Source: Gammaproteobacteria bacterium RIFCSPHIGHO2_12_FULL_36_30 (GTDB lineage: Bacteria; Pseudomonadota; Gammaproteobacteria; Coxiellales; Coxiellaceae). From it: a stretch of 64,000 nt of DNA. The position numbers and the translations under genes are program-made. The stretch is taken from NCBI GenBank assembly GCA_001801815.1, contig MGXU01000010.1, positions 521,167 to 585,166 of the forward strand, given 5' to 3'. The notes below the pieces were generated by a model. The model worked only from the letters and a program-made list of their open reading frames with translations, was not told the DNA's origin and searched no databases. Position 1 is the first letter of the stretch; the number at the start of each line of letters is the position of its first letter. Of the stretch, positions 35,899-46,567 are shown one piece after another.

Positions 35899-38184
35899 AT
35901 GATTAAGAGAATGCTCATTAACGCAACGCACGCCGATGAGTTGCGCGTTGCAATCACAGCTGATGCTGTTTTAGTTGATCTAGATATCGAACATCCTGGT
36001 CAAGAACAAAAAAAATCGAATATTTATAAAGGCAGAATCACGAGTATCGAACCGAGTTTAGGTGCGGTATTTGTAGATTATGGTTCTGAACGTCACGGCT
36101 TTTTGCCACTCAAAGAAATTTCGCCAGAATATTTTATTACATCAGCAAGCGGCGAAGCGCCAACTGATATTGATATCAAAAAAGTATTAAAAGAAGGCCA
36201 AGAAATTGTTGTGCAAATCGATAAAGAAGAACGCGGCACAAAAGGCGCGGCACTCACGACTTTTATTGCATTAGCTGGTTGTTATTTAGTTTTAATGCCG
36301 AACAATCCAGATTCGGGCGGCATTTCTCGTCGCATTGAAGGTGATGATCGCGATCAATTACGTGAAATTATCGAACAATTACCCATTCCAGAAGGCATGG
36401 GAATTATTATTCGCACTGCAGGCGTGAGTCGTTCCAAAGAAGAATTGGAATGGGACTTGAAAGTTTTATTGCGTTATTGGGAAGCGATTAAATTAGCGGC
36501 CGTTGCAAAACCTGCCCCTTATTTAATTCATCAAGAAAGTGATGTGATTATTCGCGCGGTGCGTGATCATTTGCGTCAAGATATTTCTGAAGTTGTCATT
36601 GATGATGAAAGCGCATTTCGACGTGCGAAAGATTATATTACCCAAGTGCGTCCTGATTTTATTGAACACATGAAATTATATTCAGACACGATGCCATTGT
36701 TCAGTCGTTTTCAAATTGAAAAACAAATTGAAGCAGCGTATCAACGCGAAGTGCGATTGCCATCTGGCGGCGCTGTTGTGATTGATCATTCAGAAGCATT
36801 AGTTGCAATTGATATTAATTCTGCGCGCGCAACGAAAGGTGCGAGCATTGAAGAAACTGCGCTGCAAACAAATTTAGAAGCAGCAGATGAAATTGCAAAA
36901 CAATTACGTATTCGCGATATTGGCGGTTTGGTTGTAATTGATTTTATTGATATGACACCTGTTCGCAATCAACGCGAAGTTGAAAATCGTTTGCGAAATG
37001 CATTGCGTTTAGATCGTGCGCGAATTCAAGTGGGTCGCATTTCTCGTTTTGGATTATTAGAAATGTCGCGTCAACGTTTGCGCGCATCATTGAGTGTTTC
37101 AACTGAAACACCTTGTCCGCGTTGCGAAGGTCGCGGCACAATTCGTAGTGTTGAATCGGTTGCCATTTCTGTTGTGCATTTAATTCAAGAAAATGCATCA
37201 CGAAATAAAAGTAGTAATATTCAAGTGCAATTGCCAATTGATGTTGCAACTTATTTAATAAATGAAAAGCGCGATGTGTTAACGGATATTGAATCGCAAT
37301 CTGCTGTGAAAGTAATGATTATTCCGAATAAACATTTACGATCACCGCATTTTAATCTCAGAATTAGCAAAGAAGATCCAACACGGATATCACCAAGTTA
37401 TGACATGGTGAAAATACCAAAACTCGACACGGCGTTGCAAAAACCAGCTGCGCCTGCGAATGTTGCAGAGCCTGCAATTCAACAATATTTAACAAATGAA
37501 ACACAACAAGCGCCTGCGCCAAAACGTCCGCAAGGAAATGGTTTAATTAAACGTTTGTGGGATGTGATGTTTGGTGGCGAAGAAACTGCGAAAAAACCAG
37601 CGCCAAAATATCCTAGCGCAAAAAAAACTGGCATGCGTCAACAACCTATTTTGCCTCGCGAAACACGTAGCGAAACTCCTGCGCGTAATGAAAAACAAGA
37701 TGATCGCGGCAATCGCCCTGCGCGTTCGCAACAAGAAAATCGTCATAATAAATCACGACGTCCACAACGCGATAATCGCGGTGGCGATAGAAATCGCAAT
37801 CGTGATCGTAATCGCGATAATCGAAATAATCGTGAACAATCTGCTGAAAAATCGGTTGCACATGAAACTGCTCATGAAAATGTTTCGCATGAAAAAATAT
37901 CTCACGAAACTAGTTCGCACGAAACACCTATTTTTGAAGCACAAAAACCAATGTTGCAACCTGTGATGGAAACACATCCTGAACAACATTCAGAAAAACC
38001 AGTAGAAAAACAAATTGAAACACATTCACATTCAATTGTTGCGCACGAATCACCTACACAAAAATCAGAACCAACAGCACCTGCAGCACCTGCCGTTTCT
38101 GCTGAAAAATATCAAACAAATTACACAGGATTATCTTCTGGAAAACCGTTACAACAAGTAACCACTAAAAAAACCGATCAGTGA
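35899..38184 (+). CDS. rne: Ribonuclease E
   Basis: 761 residues. S1 RNA-binding domain (IYKGRITSIEPSLGAVFVDYGSERHGFLP, near 42-70), the RNase E/G catalytic part with VVIDHSEALVAIDINSA and GGLVVIDFIDM (metal Asp residues), and the zinc-link CPRCEGRG (near 404-411). The C-terminal 230 residues are disordered, first RN/RDNR-rich (arginine-rich RNA-binding region), then a run of HET/HEN/HEK repeats. It is shorter than E. coli RNase E (1061), so the degradosome scaffold is reduced. Cuts mRNA and processes rRNA and tRNA. Confidence 0.96.
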   Translation: MIKRMLINATHADELRVAITADAVLVDLDIEHPGQEQKKSNIYKGRITSIEPSLGAVFVDYGSERHGFLPLKEISPEYFITSASGEAPTDIDIKKVLKEGQEIVVQIDKEERGTKGAALTTFIALAGCYLVLMPNNPDSGGISRRIEGDDRDQLREIIEQLPIPEGMGIIIRTAGVSRSKEELEWDLKVLLRYWEAIKLAAVAKPAPYLIHQESDVIIRAVRDHLRQDISEVVIDDESAFRRAKDYITQVRPDFIEHMKLYSDTMPLFSRFQIEKQIEAAYQREVRLPSGGAVVIDHSEALVAIDINSARATKGASIEETALQTNLEAADEIAKQLRIRDIGGLVVIDFIDMTPVRNQREVENRLRNALRLDRARIQVGRISRFGLLEMSRQRLRASLSVSTETPCPRCEGRGTIRSVESVAISVVHLIQENASRNKSSNIQVQLPIDVATYLINEKRDVLTDIESQSAVKVMIIPNKHLRSPHFNLRISKEDPTRISPSYDMVKIPKLDTALQKPAAPANVAEPAIQQYLTNETQQAPAPKRPQGNGLIKRLWDVMFGGEETAKKPAPKYPSAKKTGMRQQPILPRETRSETPARNEKQDDRGNRPARSQQENRHNKSRRPQRDNRGGDRNRNRDRNRDNRNNREQSAEKSVAHETAHENVSHEKISHETSSHETPIFEAQKPMLQPVMETHPEQHSEKPVEKQIETHSHSIVAHESPTQKSEPTAPAAPAVSAEKYQTNYTGLSSGKPLQQVTTKKTDQ

Positions 38185-38250
38185 TTTGTGAGCGCGGGAA
38201 TGGAAGTGGAAGCACCAGCGACCACGCCGATTTTAGAATGAATCAAAAAT

Positions 38251-38278
38251 AAAAAAGGACGGCAAGCCGTCCTTTTTT
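38251..38278 (+). terminator. Intrinsic terminator of rne
   Basis: GGACGGC, AA, GCCGTCC with a run of A before and six T after; a perfect 7-bp stem. The A/T flanks make it usable in both directions, so it may also serve the convergent orphan gene at 38312-39052. Confidence 0.93.
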
Positions 38279-38311
38279 GTTAAAACCAATTACAAAAAAA
38301 TTACTTTGTTC

Positions 38312-39052
38312 CTAGTGTGTTGACCCTGCTGGTGATGGTAATTGCACGCCGTTGTCCTCATGACGAGCCAACAATGCTGCTGTCTCATCATTACTGGGAA
38401 CAGCTGCAAAACTACTGTGACGTGAACCTGCAACAGAAACAACAGGAGTCGGCGGCACGCTTGCTTCTTCTTCCGCTGCTGATGCTACTACTTTCGGACC
38501 GCGAATCGCTCTATCTCCCAAAGCGTAAGCTGATTTCAATACACCAGGGACAGCAAAAAACACAAGAAATGCAACAAAAAGCGGATTAACGCCAGCTAGT
38601 TTATTCCAGAAATCACCAAAATTAGTTTGCTGACCATACTGACTTCCTGAAAAAAGCTGAGTAAACATCAGAGTCACTAATCCAATCACTGCGTCTTTTC
38701 TAAAATTTGGACCAGCGAGCAAATTATCAGTCCATTTTCGACCTTGATATTCCGCAAAAGTAATCATTACAGCAAGCGTCATATTAATCAGTTGCGCGTA
38801 AGGGATCACATTTTTCAGATCAGTGTGCAATTTTTCGAATGTTTTAGGATATGCTTCTGCCAAAAAACTAAAAAGTACAAGTGGCAAAATGCTATTAACT
38901 GCGCCATGCATTAAAGCGCGAGTTGCAGTAGCGGTTGTAACGGGATAATTTTTTAAAACTTCTGCATTACTGGACATAAAAGCAGATGCAAATTCTTGAA
39001 AACTACCATTATTTATTTCATCAGTAAGAGTTCCTGGGTTTGGAGTTGGCAT
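38312..39052 (-). CDS. Orphan membrane protein with polar C-terminal tail
   Basis: 246 residues with a strong GAGGTGAT ribosome site. About four membrane helices between residues 50 and 180, for example LPLVLFSFLAEAY, YAQLINMTLAVMITFAEYQ and PLFVAFLVFFAVPGVL. A 65-residue polar tail follows (AAEEEASVPPTPVVSVAGSRHSS). The layout resembles the larger orphan at 18086-19387 without clear sequence identity. No family recognised; an envelope or effector role is speculative. Confidence 0.65.
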   Translation of the reverse strand: MPTPNPGTLTDEINNGSFQEFASAFMSSNAEVLKNYPVTTATATRALMHGAVNSILPLVLFSFLAEAYPKTFEKLHTDLKNVIPYAQLINMTLAVMITFAEYQGRKWTDNLLAGPNFRKDAVIGLVTLMFTQLFSGSQYGQQTNFGDFWNKLAGVNPLFVAFLVFFAVPGVLKSAYALGDRAIRGPKVVASAAEEEASVPPTPVVSVAGSRHSSFAAVPSNDETAALLARHEDNGVQLPSPAGSTH

Positions 39053-39222
39053 ATATCACCTCAAATTAAATTAAAAAAATTCCCGACTAAAAATTAAAGT
39101 CCATTTATATCCATCCATTATTATTTTTTATTGCAAAGATAAACTAGCTGCAATCGTAACTCGATTCATAATATTTGTGAAATTGATATTATTGATATGA
39201 GATATTCGTAAAATCAATACAG

Positions 39223-39990
39223 CTACACATGCGCACGAACACGTTCCAAATCCGCCGGCGTATCAACACCTGCAATAATCGGCACATCAGTAATACCCAC
39301 ATGCATTTTGTACCCATTCCACAAGATACGCAACTGCTCGAGCGATTCTAATGTTTCGTTAAGGCAGGCGGGCAAATTTGCATATGTTTCGAGAAAACTA
39401 GCACGATAAGCGTACAATCCAATATGTCTTAAATATCCATCTGCTAATTTTAACTGATCAACTTCATTTAAATTTTTTAATGCTGCAAATTGATTACGAT
39501 CCCACGGAATAGGCGCGCGCGAAAATGTAATCGCATAATTTCTGTGATTTAAAATTACTTTTACAATATTCGGATTAAATAAATCTTTTGGATCTTTTAA
39601 TTTTGTTGCGAGTGTTGCCGCTTTAACATGATCATGTTCCGCTAAATTTGCAGCGAGTTGTGAAATTAATTTCGGCGGCATTAAAGGTTCATCTGCTTGC
39701 AAACTAATTATAATATCGTCATCTTCAAAACCTAAATTCGCAACCGCTTCTGCAATTCTTTCTGTTCCGGATTGATGTGTTGCAGCTGTCATACAAACAT
39801 GCGCGCCAAAATCTTCTGCAATTTGTGCTATTTTTTCATCATCGGTTGCAATTACAACATGCGCTGCGCCAGATTCTTTTGCACGTTCGTGCACGTGTTG
39901 AATCATGGGTTTTCCTGCAATGTCGAGCAATACTTTTTCTGCTAAACGCGTGGAACCTAATCGCGCGGGAATAATAACATTAAAATCCAT
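39223..39990 (-). CDS. kdsB: 3-deoxy-manno-octulosonate cytidylyltransferase
   Basis: 255 residues starting NVIIPARLGSTRLAEKVL, the nucleotide-binding loop of KdsB, with VVIATDDEKI, QADEPLMPP (metal site) and HIGLYAYR. Makes CMP-Kdo for lipopolysaccharide. The Trm112-like small gene lies just upstream on the same strand, a common pairing. Confidence 0.96.
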   Translation of the reverse strand: MDFNVIIPARLGSTRLAEKVLLDIAGKPMIQHVHERAKESGAAHVVIATDDEKIAQIAEDFGAHVCMTAATHQSGTERIAEAVANLGFEDDDIIISLQADEPLMPPKLISQLAANLAEHDHVKAATLATKLKDPKDLFNPNIVKVILNHRNYAITFSRAPIPWDRNQFAALKNLNEVDQLKLADGYLRHIGLYAYRASFLETYANLPACLNETLESLEQLRILWNGYKMHVGITDVPIIAGVDTPADLERVRAHV

Positions 39991-40005
39991 ACATTTTTTC
40001 CTAAA

Positions 40006-40173
40006 TTACGGCTGATATAAACGCGCTTCTTCCGGCAACATCACCGGCACTTGATTTCGAATCGGATAAGCTAAACGATCAAAACGACAAATTAATTCTT
40101 GCGTTGCGTGATCATACAGTAATTTTCCTTTACACAAAGGACAAACTAAAATATCGAGCAAGGTGTGATCCAT
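40006..40173 (-). CDS. ycaR: Trm112/YcaR-family small protein
   Basis: 55 residues, [18 protein letters not shown], the Trm112 family start with CPLCK. A second pair of zinc ligands is incomplete ([20 protein letters not shown]). An in-frame ATG two codons earlier (40179) is also possible. It ends 15 bp before the kdsB start, and ycaR-kdsB is a conserved pair. A CCGTTAC heptamer-like sequence sits just upstream. Confidence 0.88.
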   Translation of the reverse strand: MDHTLLDILVCPLCKGKLLYDHATQELICRFDRLAYPIRNQVPVMLPEEARLYQP

Positions 40174-40252
40174 ATGCATTATCCGTTACTAAAAATTGAG
40201 GCAAAGATAGCATCAAAAAATAGAGAGGACAATGGGTTTTTTAATTATACAG

Positions 40253-40981
40253 TTAGAAACTACAGGGTCTCTGAGCTTGTTCATTCAACGTTACATTGCA
40301 ACTCAATACGCCTTGATAAATTTTTTCAGCTTGCGATTGAATAGTGAGCGGTGAAATTCTTTTTCTTAGAATATCTTCCAAAACAGTTCCAAGTAAATTC
40401 GCCCTGTTATCCAACAAAATTTTATCAACAGAAGCAGACTTCGCGTCTTCAGACTCAATCGATACAAAATCGACTTTTTCATCGTCACTCTTTAGCGCGT
40501 GGCCAGCATGCATTGCTTGCATATAAAAAGCATTTACAAGCTTGTCGATGATAAGTACATTCAGCGATACACGCGTCACACCATTTGAGATACTCCAGCT
40601 TCCATTATCTTTTGATAGTTGTAAAAAAAAATCTTTTGCACGCTCATTCGTTACCGTACCTAATGCTGTCACAAAGTTCCTCGCGGTATCGGGTAATGCA
40701 AGATCAACAGCTGTTGCAAATGTAAAACGCGCGGCATTTAGCGCAAAACTAGCGACATTTGTAACTGCAGAATCTGTTTGTGGCAATTTTTCGTCGGGCT
40801 GTCCTAATGCATTCACTCGAGCATCACGCGCATTCTGATACTCATTAATTGCATCATTCATTACTTGAGTCAAAATAGAAACATTGTTTGGATCATCAAT
40901 CCACTCTGCCAATAAAGAAGATATGTTCGCAATAATTTTCTCAGGAGTATCTGATATTCTTGCTGACAATAGACGAGACAT
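40253..40981 (-). CDS. Orphan hypothetical protein
   Basis: 242 residues, soluble, mostly helical, with GGAG 7 bp before the ATG. The central part (NVASFALNAARFTFATAVDLALPDTARNF) is alanine-rich; a DDEKVDFVSIESEDAKSAS acidic loop follows. No recognised motif. The N-terminus MSRLLSARISDTPEKIIANISSLL loosely resembles the 19887-20354 protein (MSRGFHYHGSQEKIQLIIEQ), which could hint at a lineage-specific family. Confidence 0.6.
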   Translation of the reverse strand: MSRLLSARISDTPEKIIANISSLLAEWIDDPNNVSILTQVMNDAINEYQNARDARVNALGQPDEKLPQTDSAVTNVASFALNAARFTFATAVDLALPDTARNFVTALGTVTNERAKDFFLQLSKDNGSWSISNGVTRVSLNVLIIDKLVNAFYMQAMHAGHALKSDDEKVDFVSIESEDAKSASVDKILLDNRANLLGTVLEDILRKRISPLTIQSQAEKIYQGVLSCNVTLNEQAQRPCSF

Positions 40982-41082
40982 TGATACACTCCAAAAAAAT
41001 ACACTTGCAATTGATAATACTGGTAATCAATGTGATGAGTAAAGAATTTTACTTGACGAAAAATTTTTGTAGAAAAATAAAA

Positions 41083-41156
41083 TCGGGACAGCAGGATTTG
41101 AACCTGCGACCCCTTGCACCCCATGCAAGTGCGCTACCAGGCTGCGCTATGCCCCG
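41083..41156 (-). tRNA. tRNA-Pro (anticodon GGG)
   Basis: Cloverleaf read on the minus strand: acceptor CGGGGCA/TGTCCCG, D-arm TAGCGCAGCCTGGTAGCGC, anticodon stem CTTGC/GCAAG with loop ATGGGGT (anticodon GGG, U33 normal), T-arm with GGTTCAAATCC, discriminator A. The 3' CCA is not encoded. Confidence 0.96.
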
Positions 41157-41334
41157 AAGACTTTTGCAGAGAAAGATTACTGGAGACTTAAGAAAATAAC
41201 AACAAAAAAGGTTACGTCGCGAAATACATCATTTTTTCAGCATAATTAGGCTAATTTAATTATTCCTTAACTGTTATTGCAGATACATGTTTGTATAATG
41301 ATCACTAACAATACAAAACCAATAGGTAAAAATT

Positions 41335-41763
41335 GTGCGAAGCATTACTAAAGAAGAGATAGAAAGAATAAAAAATCTGATTGCTGGGAGTCAAATGCCC
41401 GAGAGTTCTAATGGCGCGGTCATGCATATTTTACGGCAATGCGGACCGGCAGATTTTGGCTATGTGCTAAACAATCACGGCTACAATCTCACAGATCACC
41501 TTGAGTTATACATTGCATTTGCTCGTGTTTTGGAAAAATTAGAACGTCGCGCAGAAGCTGGGTGGGTTCATGATCATATAAATAATCACGAAAAAAGGGA
41601 ACAACAGCAATTACTGTTATGCCATCAACATGCAAAACGACTTGCAAATATGAAGGGTGCGCTGTTTTCTTCGAACAGTAATCCATTTGACGATTTAGCA
41701 TTAGCAAAAAAACAAACTTCCGAAGGATTACTTTGCAGCGCTCTTCATGACTGGCGAATTTAA
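41335..41763 (+). CDS. Hypothetical small helical protein
   Basis: 142 residues from a GTG start; an AGGT purine run lies upstream and TATAAT is at 41294-41299. The protein is helical and rich in His and Gln (VHDHINNHEKREQQQLLLCHQHAKRL); no motif or membrane segment. Convergent to the merR gene with a 10-bp gap. Lone gene next to tRNA-Pro; family unknown. Confidence 0.55.
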   Translation: MRSITKEEIERIKNLIAGSQMPESSNGAVMHILRQCGPADFGYVLNNHGYNLTDHLELYIAFARVLEKLERRAEAGWVHDHINNHEKREQQQLLLCHQHAKRLANMKGALFSSNSNPFDDLALAKKQTSEGLLCSALHDWRI

Positions 41764-41773
41764 TTTTAGATTT

Positions 41774-42166
41774 TTATACTTGCTCTAACTCATCCACAAT
41801 CTTTTCAAGTTGAGTAACAGCAGTTTGCAATGCCGCATGCGAACGCTGCAGCTTTTGAAGTGAAACACTATCATCGCCCGCTAATTGTAAACGCGCGCCT
41901 TCGATTGTGTAACCTTTTCCATACAATAAATGTTTAATTTGACGAACCAGCAAAACATCTTTACGTTGATAATAACGACGATTGCCACGTCTTTTGGTTG
42001 GACTTAATTGCGAAAATTCTTGTTCCCAATAACGCAAGACGTGCGGCTTTAAATCACAGAGCTCGCCCACTTCGCCGATTGAAAAATATAATTTATCGGG
42101 AATGGGTGATAAATCTGTATCGTTATTTTTCGTGGCCGTCAGATCCACGTCCTTTTGATCCGGCAT
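41774..42166 (-). CDS. MerR-family transcriptional regulator
   Basis: 130 residues. MerR HTH ([44 protein letters not shown], near 28-72) followed by a coiled-coil helix that lacks an effector-binding Cys pair. A MerR-like gene after ihfA is a conserved arrangement. The first 44 bp overlap ihfA; a GTGGAA ribosome site supports this start. Confidence 0.9.
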   Translation of the reverse strand: MPDQKDVDLTATKNNDTDLSPIPDKLYFSIGEVGELCDLKPHVLRYWEQEFSQLSPTKRRGNRRYYQRKDVLLVRQIKHLLYGKGYTIEGARLQLAGDDSVSLQKLQRSHAALQTAVTQLEKIVDELEQV

Positions 42167-42449
42167 AATTTTCCACTCTAGATTTTAGTTTATGTCCTGC
42201 TCTAAATGTCACAACGCGTCGCGCAGTGATTGGAATTTCCTGACCTGTTTTTGGATTGCGACCCGGTCTTTGATTTTTATCACGCAAATTAAAATTGCCG
42301 AAGCCAGATAATTTTACCGCTTCACCTTTTTCCAATGCAGCACGAATTTTTTCGAAAAAACTTTCGACTAAATCTTTTGCTTCGCGTTTATTTAATCCTA
42401 ATGTATTAAATAAATGTTCTGCTAAATCTGCTTTTGTGAGTGCGCCCAT
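42123..42449 (-). CDS. ihfA: Integration host factor alpha subunit
   Basis: 108 residues. HU/IHF fold: [43 protein letters not shown] (DNA-bending arm with the intercalating Pro). Starts 2 bp after the pheT stop, with its GAGG site inside pheT. Pairs with IHF-beta to bend DNA. Confidence 0.95.
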   Translation of the reverse strand: MGALTKADLAEHLFNTLGLNKREAKDLVESFFEKIRAALEKGEAVKLSGFGNFNLRDKNQRPGRNPKTGQEIPITARRVVTFRAGHKLKSRVENYAGSKGRGSDGHEK

Positions 42450-42451
42450 TG

Positions 42452-44842
42452 TTACGTCCTCAAGGTTGCATCTAACTCCCGTTCAAGCACGGTTACAACA
42501 CCATGAATTATCGTATTTATTTCCTCATCTCTTAGAGTGCGTGATGGATCTTGAAAGGTCAAGCCCAAAGCGACACTTTTTTTACCAGTTTCTATGCCTT
42601 TACCTTGATAAATGTCAAAAATTTGTACATTTTGAAGTGCTTCACCCGCATTTTTGGTGATTAATTTCTGAACTGTCTCAGCCGCGACCGATTGATCAAG
42701 CACGATCGCCAAGTCTCGTCGAACCGATGGGAATTTTGAAAATGGCTCATAAATCGTAACAGCCGATTCTTGAATTTTTTTCAATGCGACTTCGCAAACA
42801 ATCACAGGCTGGCGAATATCAAAATAATTTAAAATAATTGGATGCACTTCGCCGAGCCAACCAACCAATTCTTCGCCACGGTATAATGCTGCTGATTTTC
42901 CAGGATGCAATGCAGGATGCGTTTCTGTTTTCCAAGAATAACCTGAAGATAATTGCGACAAAGATAATAATGCCGTGACGTCTGCTTTTAAATCATAAAA
43001 ATCAACTGCGCGTGTTTTTTCACTCCATTGTTCTGGATAAACACTTCCAGTAATTGCAATTGCTAATTTTGCAGTTTGTAATAATTCACCATTTTTTTGC
43101 GGCAGAAAACACAAACCCGTTTCAAATAATCGCACGCGTTCACATTGATGACGCAAATTCATTTGCATTGCTTGCAATAATCCCGGCCACATGCTTGTTC
43201 GCATCACTGATAAATCTTGTGATAATGGATTTTTTAAAATCATGGGTGAAATAGTGTGTGAAAATAAAGTGTGTAATTGCGGAGAAATAAAACTATACGT
43301 CATCGCTTCATGATAATCGCGCCCCACAAAAAATTGACGCACTTGTTTATCGCAAACACGCGCTTCTTTTTTTGCATGCATAGCGAGCGGCGCAATCATC
43401 GACTGCATTGGAATAGAATTATAATTTATCATGCGCGCAAGTTCTTCGATTAAATCAATTGGCAAGGTCATGTCGAAGCGGAAACTGGGCGCAATAACTT
43501 CCCATGCATTTTGTACTGCTTTTACAGACATTCCGAGCGATTTTAAAATTGTTTCAACTTTTGCATCAGGAATTTCAATTCCTAAAATTCTTTTTATTTG
43601 ATTTTTTTCTAAAATAATTTTTTCACGCTTAGGTAAATTTTCTATTGAAACGACTTCAATTACTTCTGCCGCACTTCCGCCCACAATTTGTAATAATAAT
43701 TCTGTTGCGCGTTCCATTGCGTCATGCGGTAAATTAAAATCAACACCACGTTCAAAACGATAAGAAGAATCACTGCTTATATTGTGACGACGTTTGCTTA
43801 AACAAATTGTTTTAGGTGTGAAAAATGCAGCTTCTAAAAAAATATTTTTTGTATCAAGAGAAACAGCAGAATTTTTTCCGCCCATAATTCCTGCTAATGC
43901 ATGCACTTCATTTTCATCTGCAATAATTAAATCTTCTTTTGATAATGTAATCGTATTTTCATCTAATAATTTTATTTTCTCGCCATCTTTTGCGCGACGC
44001 ACGTGAATTTTATTTTTTAATGTTGATAAATCGAATGCGTGCATCGGTTGACCTAATTCCAACATCACAAAATTACACACATCAACAACAGGATTAATTA
44101 AACGAATATGCGCGCGTTGTAAAATATGTTGCATCCAAGAGGGTGTTTGCGTTTTATTATTAATATCAGCAATAATTCTTCCAACGTAACGCGGACAATC
44201 TGATTTTGCATCGACCGTTACGGAAAATTTTTCTTTTGATGTTGTGGGAATTGTTTTAATTGCGACTGAATTAATTTGCAATTGTTTACACGCTGCCATA
44301 TCGCGCGCTAAACCGAGCACACTTAAACAATCGCCGCGGTTCGGTGAAATTTCAATATCAAAAATGTGATCATTTGCCTTAAAATAAGTATTAAAATCAT
44401 CGCCGACTTTTGCGTCTTGCGGTAATTCGATAATGCCTTCTTGTTCTGCATTACCAAGTTGTAATTGTAATTCTTTTGCAGAACACAACATGCCTTGCGA
44501 TATTTCACCGCGTAATTTCGCTTCGTTAATTTTAAAATCATTTGGTAAAACCGCACCAACAGTTGCAACAGCAACTTTAATTCCTGCGCGTGCATTCGGC
44601 GCGCCGCAAACAATTTTTAATAATTCTTTTTTTCCAACATTAACTTCGCAACAAGATAATTTATCTGCATTGGGATGTTGCACGCGCGAAACAACTTCAC
44701 CAACAACAACGCCAGAAAATTTTCCCGCAACAGGAATAATTGCATCAACTGTTAATCCCAACATTGCAAACTGATCAGCAAGTTCTTGCGTTGTTAATTT
44801 TGGATTAACAAATTGTCGTAGCCATTGTTCGCTGAATTTCAT
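42452..44842 (-). CDS. pheT: Phenylalanyl-tRNA synthetase beta subunit
   Basis: 796 residues, normal length. N-terminal tRNA-binding EMAP-like part ([26 protein letters not shown]), B3/B4 editing domain, B5, and C-terminal FDX-ACB ([15 protein letters not shown]). Works with PheS. The pheS-pheT spacer is made almost entirely of heptamer repeats. Confidence 0.97.
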   Translation of the reverse strand: MKFSEQWLRQFVNPKLTTQELADQFAMLGLTVDAIIPVAGKFSGVVVGEVVSRVQHPNADKLSCCEVNVGKKELLKIVCGAPNARAGIKVAVATVGAVLPNDFKINEAKLRGEISQGMLCSAKELQLQLGNAEQEGIIELPQDAKVGDDFNTYFKANDHIFDIEISPNRGDCLSVLGLARDMAACKQLQINSVAIKTIPTTSKEKFSVTVDAKSDCPRYVGRIIADINNKTQTPSWMQHILQRAHIRLINPVVDVCNFVMLELGQPMHAFDLSTLKNKIHVRRAKDGEKIKLLDENTITLSKEDLIIADENEVHALAGIMGGKNSAVSLDTKNIFLEAAFFTPKTICLSKRRHNISSDSSYRFERGVDFNLPHDAMERATELLLQIVGGSAAEVIEVVSIENLPKREKIILEKNQIKRILGIEIPDAKVETILKSLGMSVKAVQNAWEVIAPSFRFDMTLPIDLIEELARMINYNSIPMQSMIAPLAMHAKKEARVCDKQVRQFFVGRDYHEAMTYSFISPQLHTLFSHTISPMILKNPLSQDLSVMRTSMWPGLLQAMQMNLRHQCERVRLFETGLCFLPQKNGELLQTAKLAIAITGSVYPEQWSEKTRAVDFYDLKADVTALLSLSQLSSGYSWKTETHPALHPGKSAALYRGEELVGWLGEVHPIILNYFDIRQPVIVCEVALKKIQESAVTIYEPFSKFPSVRRDLAIVLDQSVAAETVQKLITKNAGEALQNVQIFDIYQGKGIETGKKSVALGLTFQDPSRTLRDEEINTIIHGVVTVLERELDATLRT

Positions 44843-44846
44843 AAAA

Positions 44847-44876
44847 CGTTATCCGTTATTCGTTATTTGTTATGCG
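44847..44876 (-). repeat. Heptamer array in the pheS-pheT spacer
   Basis: CGTTATC, CGTTATT, CGTTATT, TGTTATG and CG in tandem fill most of the 37 bp between pheS and pheT. It belongs to the same CGTTA-N-N family as the arrays at 29221-29371 and 47121-47141. Confidence 0.85.
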
Positions 44877-44879
44877 TTT

Positions 44880-45863
44880 TTAAAATTGAGCTAAAAATCT
44901 CACATCATTTTCAAACATCATGCGCAAATCATTAATGTTATATCGCAACATTGCTAAACGATCTAAGCCAACACCAAATGCAAAACCGGAATATTTTTTT
45001 GAATCAATGCCAACATTTTCTAAAACTGCAGGATGCACCATTCCGCAACCCAACACTTCCATCCAACGATCTTGAAAACCAATATCGACTTCCGCAGATG
45101 GTTCTGTAAATGGAAAATACGCGGGACGAAAACGAAGTGGAATTTCTTTTTCAAAAAATAAATTTAAAAAATCGTGTAATAATTTTTTTAAATTTGCAAA
45201 TGTGCAATTTTCATCAACCACCAATCCTTCGAGTTGATGAAACATCGGCGTGTGCGTCATATCAGAATCTCTGCGATAAACACGACCTGGCGTAATAATT
45301 CGCAGCGGCGGTTTTTCTTTTTTCATCACGCGAATTTGCACGGGCGAAGTATGTGTTCGCAATAATCTTCCATCGGGAAAATAAAAAGTATCTTGCGATT
45401 CTTTTGCGGGATGATGATCTACAAAATTTAATGCAGAAAAATTATGATAATCGTCCTCAATTTCAGGGCCTTCAGCGACTGTAAAACCCATTTGTTTAAA
45501 TAAATCGAGCGCACGTTGTCGCACTAAAGTAACGGGGTGAACGCTGCCGGCAGATTGTTGTCCGCGACCCGGTAAAGTAATATCAATTTTTTCGGAAGAT
45601 AATTTTTCAGATAATTCAGCTTGTTTAAATTTATTTTCTTGATCGTTCAGAATAGTTTGAATTTTTATTTTCGCGTCGTTAATTAATTGTCCCATTTTCG
45701 GGCGTTCAGCTGCGTCAACTTGACTTAAACGTTTCATTAATTCTGTGAGCTGACTTTTTTTACCAAAATATTTTACGCGCAATTCTTGAAGATCGGCGGC
45801 AGTTTTGCAGCTGTAAATTAAATTTGTTGCGTCGGTGACGATGGCATTTAATTCATTTTGCAT
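44880..45863 (-). CDS. pheS: Phenylalanyl-tRNA synthetase alpha subunit
   Basis: 327 residues. Class II motifs: motif 2 in RTHTSPVQIRVM and GRVYRRDSDMTHTPMFHQLEG, motif 3 in GFAFGVGLDRLAMLRY. N-terminal coiled coil binds tRNA. AAGGA lies 9 bp before the ATG. It follows rplT by 69 bp containing TCACACTGAT direct repeats. Confidence 0.97.
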   Translation of the reverse strand: MQNELNAIVTDATNLIYSCKTAADLQELRVKYFGKKSQLTELMKRLSQVDAAERPKMGQLINDAKIKIQTILNDQENKFKQAELSEKLSSEKIDITLPGRGQQSAGSVHPVTLVRQRALDLFKQMGFTVAEGPEIEDDYHNFSALNFVDHHPAKESQDTFYFPDGRLLRTHTSPVQIRVMKKEKPPLRIITPGRVYRRDSDMTHTPMFHQLEGLVVDENCTFANLKKLLHDFLNLFFEKEIPLRFRPAYFPFTEPSAEVDIGFQDRWMEVLGCGMVHPAVLENVGIDSKKYSGFAFGVGLDRLAMLRYNINDLRMMFENDVRFLAQF

Positions 45864-45932
45864 GCATCGTTTTCCTTATTATGTACAGTGCAAATGTGAA
45901 TTTCTCACACTCACACTGATCACTCACACTGA

Positions 45933-46277
45933 TTACTTGATTTGCTGCACCAATTTCGCAAACCCAACTTTATCACGCACTGCTAAATCAGCTAATACTT
46001 TACGATCTAAATTGATATTTGCTTTTTTCAAGCCATTCATAAAACGGCTATAAGAAAGACCATGCATTCTTGCAGCTGCATTGATACGTACAATCCACAA
46101 TGCACGAAATTCGCGCTTGCGTTGACGACGATCGCGATAAGCGTATTGCAATGCTTTGATGACGGCTTGTTTTGCGACACGGAAAACACGACTACGCGCG
46201 CCGTAATATCCTTTCGCCATTTTTAAGATTTTTTTGTGACGCGCTTTGGCTGTTACACCACGTTTTACTCTACCCAT
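45933..46277 (-). CDS. rplT: 50S ribosomal protein L20
   Basis: 114 residues, basic, [34 protein letters not shown], the L20 signature. Binds 23S rRNA and, in relatives, represses rpmI-rplT translation. Confidence 0.98.
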   Translation of the reverse strand: MGRVKRGVTAKARHKKILKMAKGYYGARSRVFRVAKQAVIKALQYAYRDRRQRKREFRALWIVRINAAARMHGLSYSRFMNGLKKANINLDRKVLADLAVRDKVGFAKLVQQIK

Positions 46278-46337
46278 TTTATTTCTCCACTTTTTTATTG
46301 ACGCCTTCGCTTTCGCTGAGCGTGGGGTTTAAAAAAA

Positions 46338-46535
46338 TTATTTAACGCACAACATACGCAAAACATTATTCACATCAGAATGATCTAATGCGTTTGCGCC
46401 GCGTAAACTTACTTTTCGCTTGTGCGCTTTTTTCGTCAAAATATGATTGCGATTTGCGCTGCGTTTTTTAACCGAGCCACTTCCACGTTTAATAAAACGT
46501 TTTTTGGCACCGCTGTTTGTTTTTAATTTTGGCAT
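46338..46535 (-). CDS. rpmI: 50S ribosomal protein L35
   Basis: 65 residues, MPKLKTNSGAKKRFIKRGSGSVKKRSANRNHIL, the L35 signature. Lies between infC and rplT in the standard order. Confidence 0.98.
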   Translation of the reverse strand: MPKLKTNSGAKKRFIKRGSGSVKKRSANRNHILTKKAHKRKVSLRGANALDHSDVNNVLRMLCVK

Positions 46536-46567
46536 AAAATATATATCCTAAAATAAAGTCTCTATAA

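Noticed and set aside
37571-37966. Plus-strand frame of 131 residues within rne and minus-strand frames opposite it
   Set aside because: Low-complexity shadow frames of the repetitive RNase E tail.
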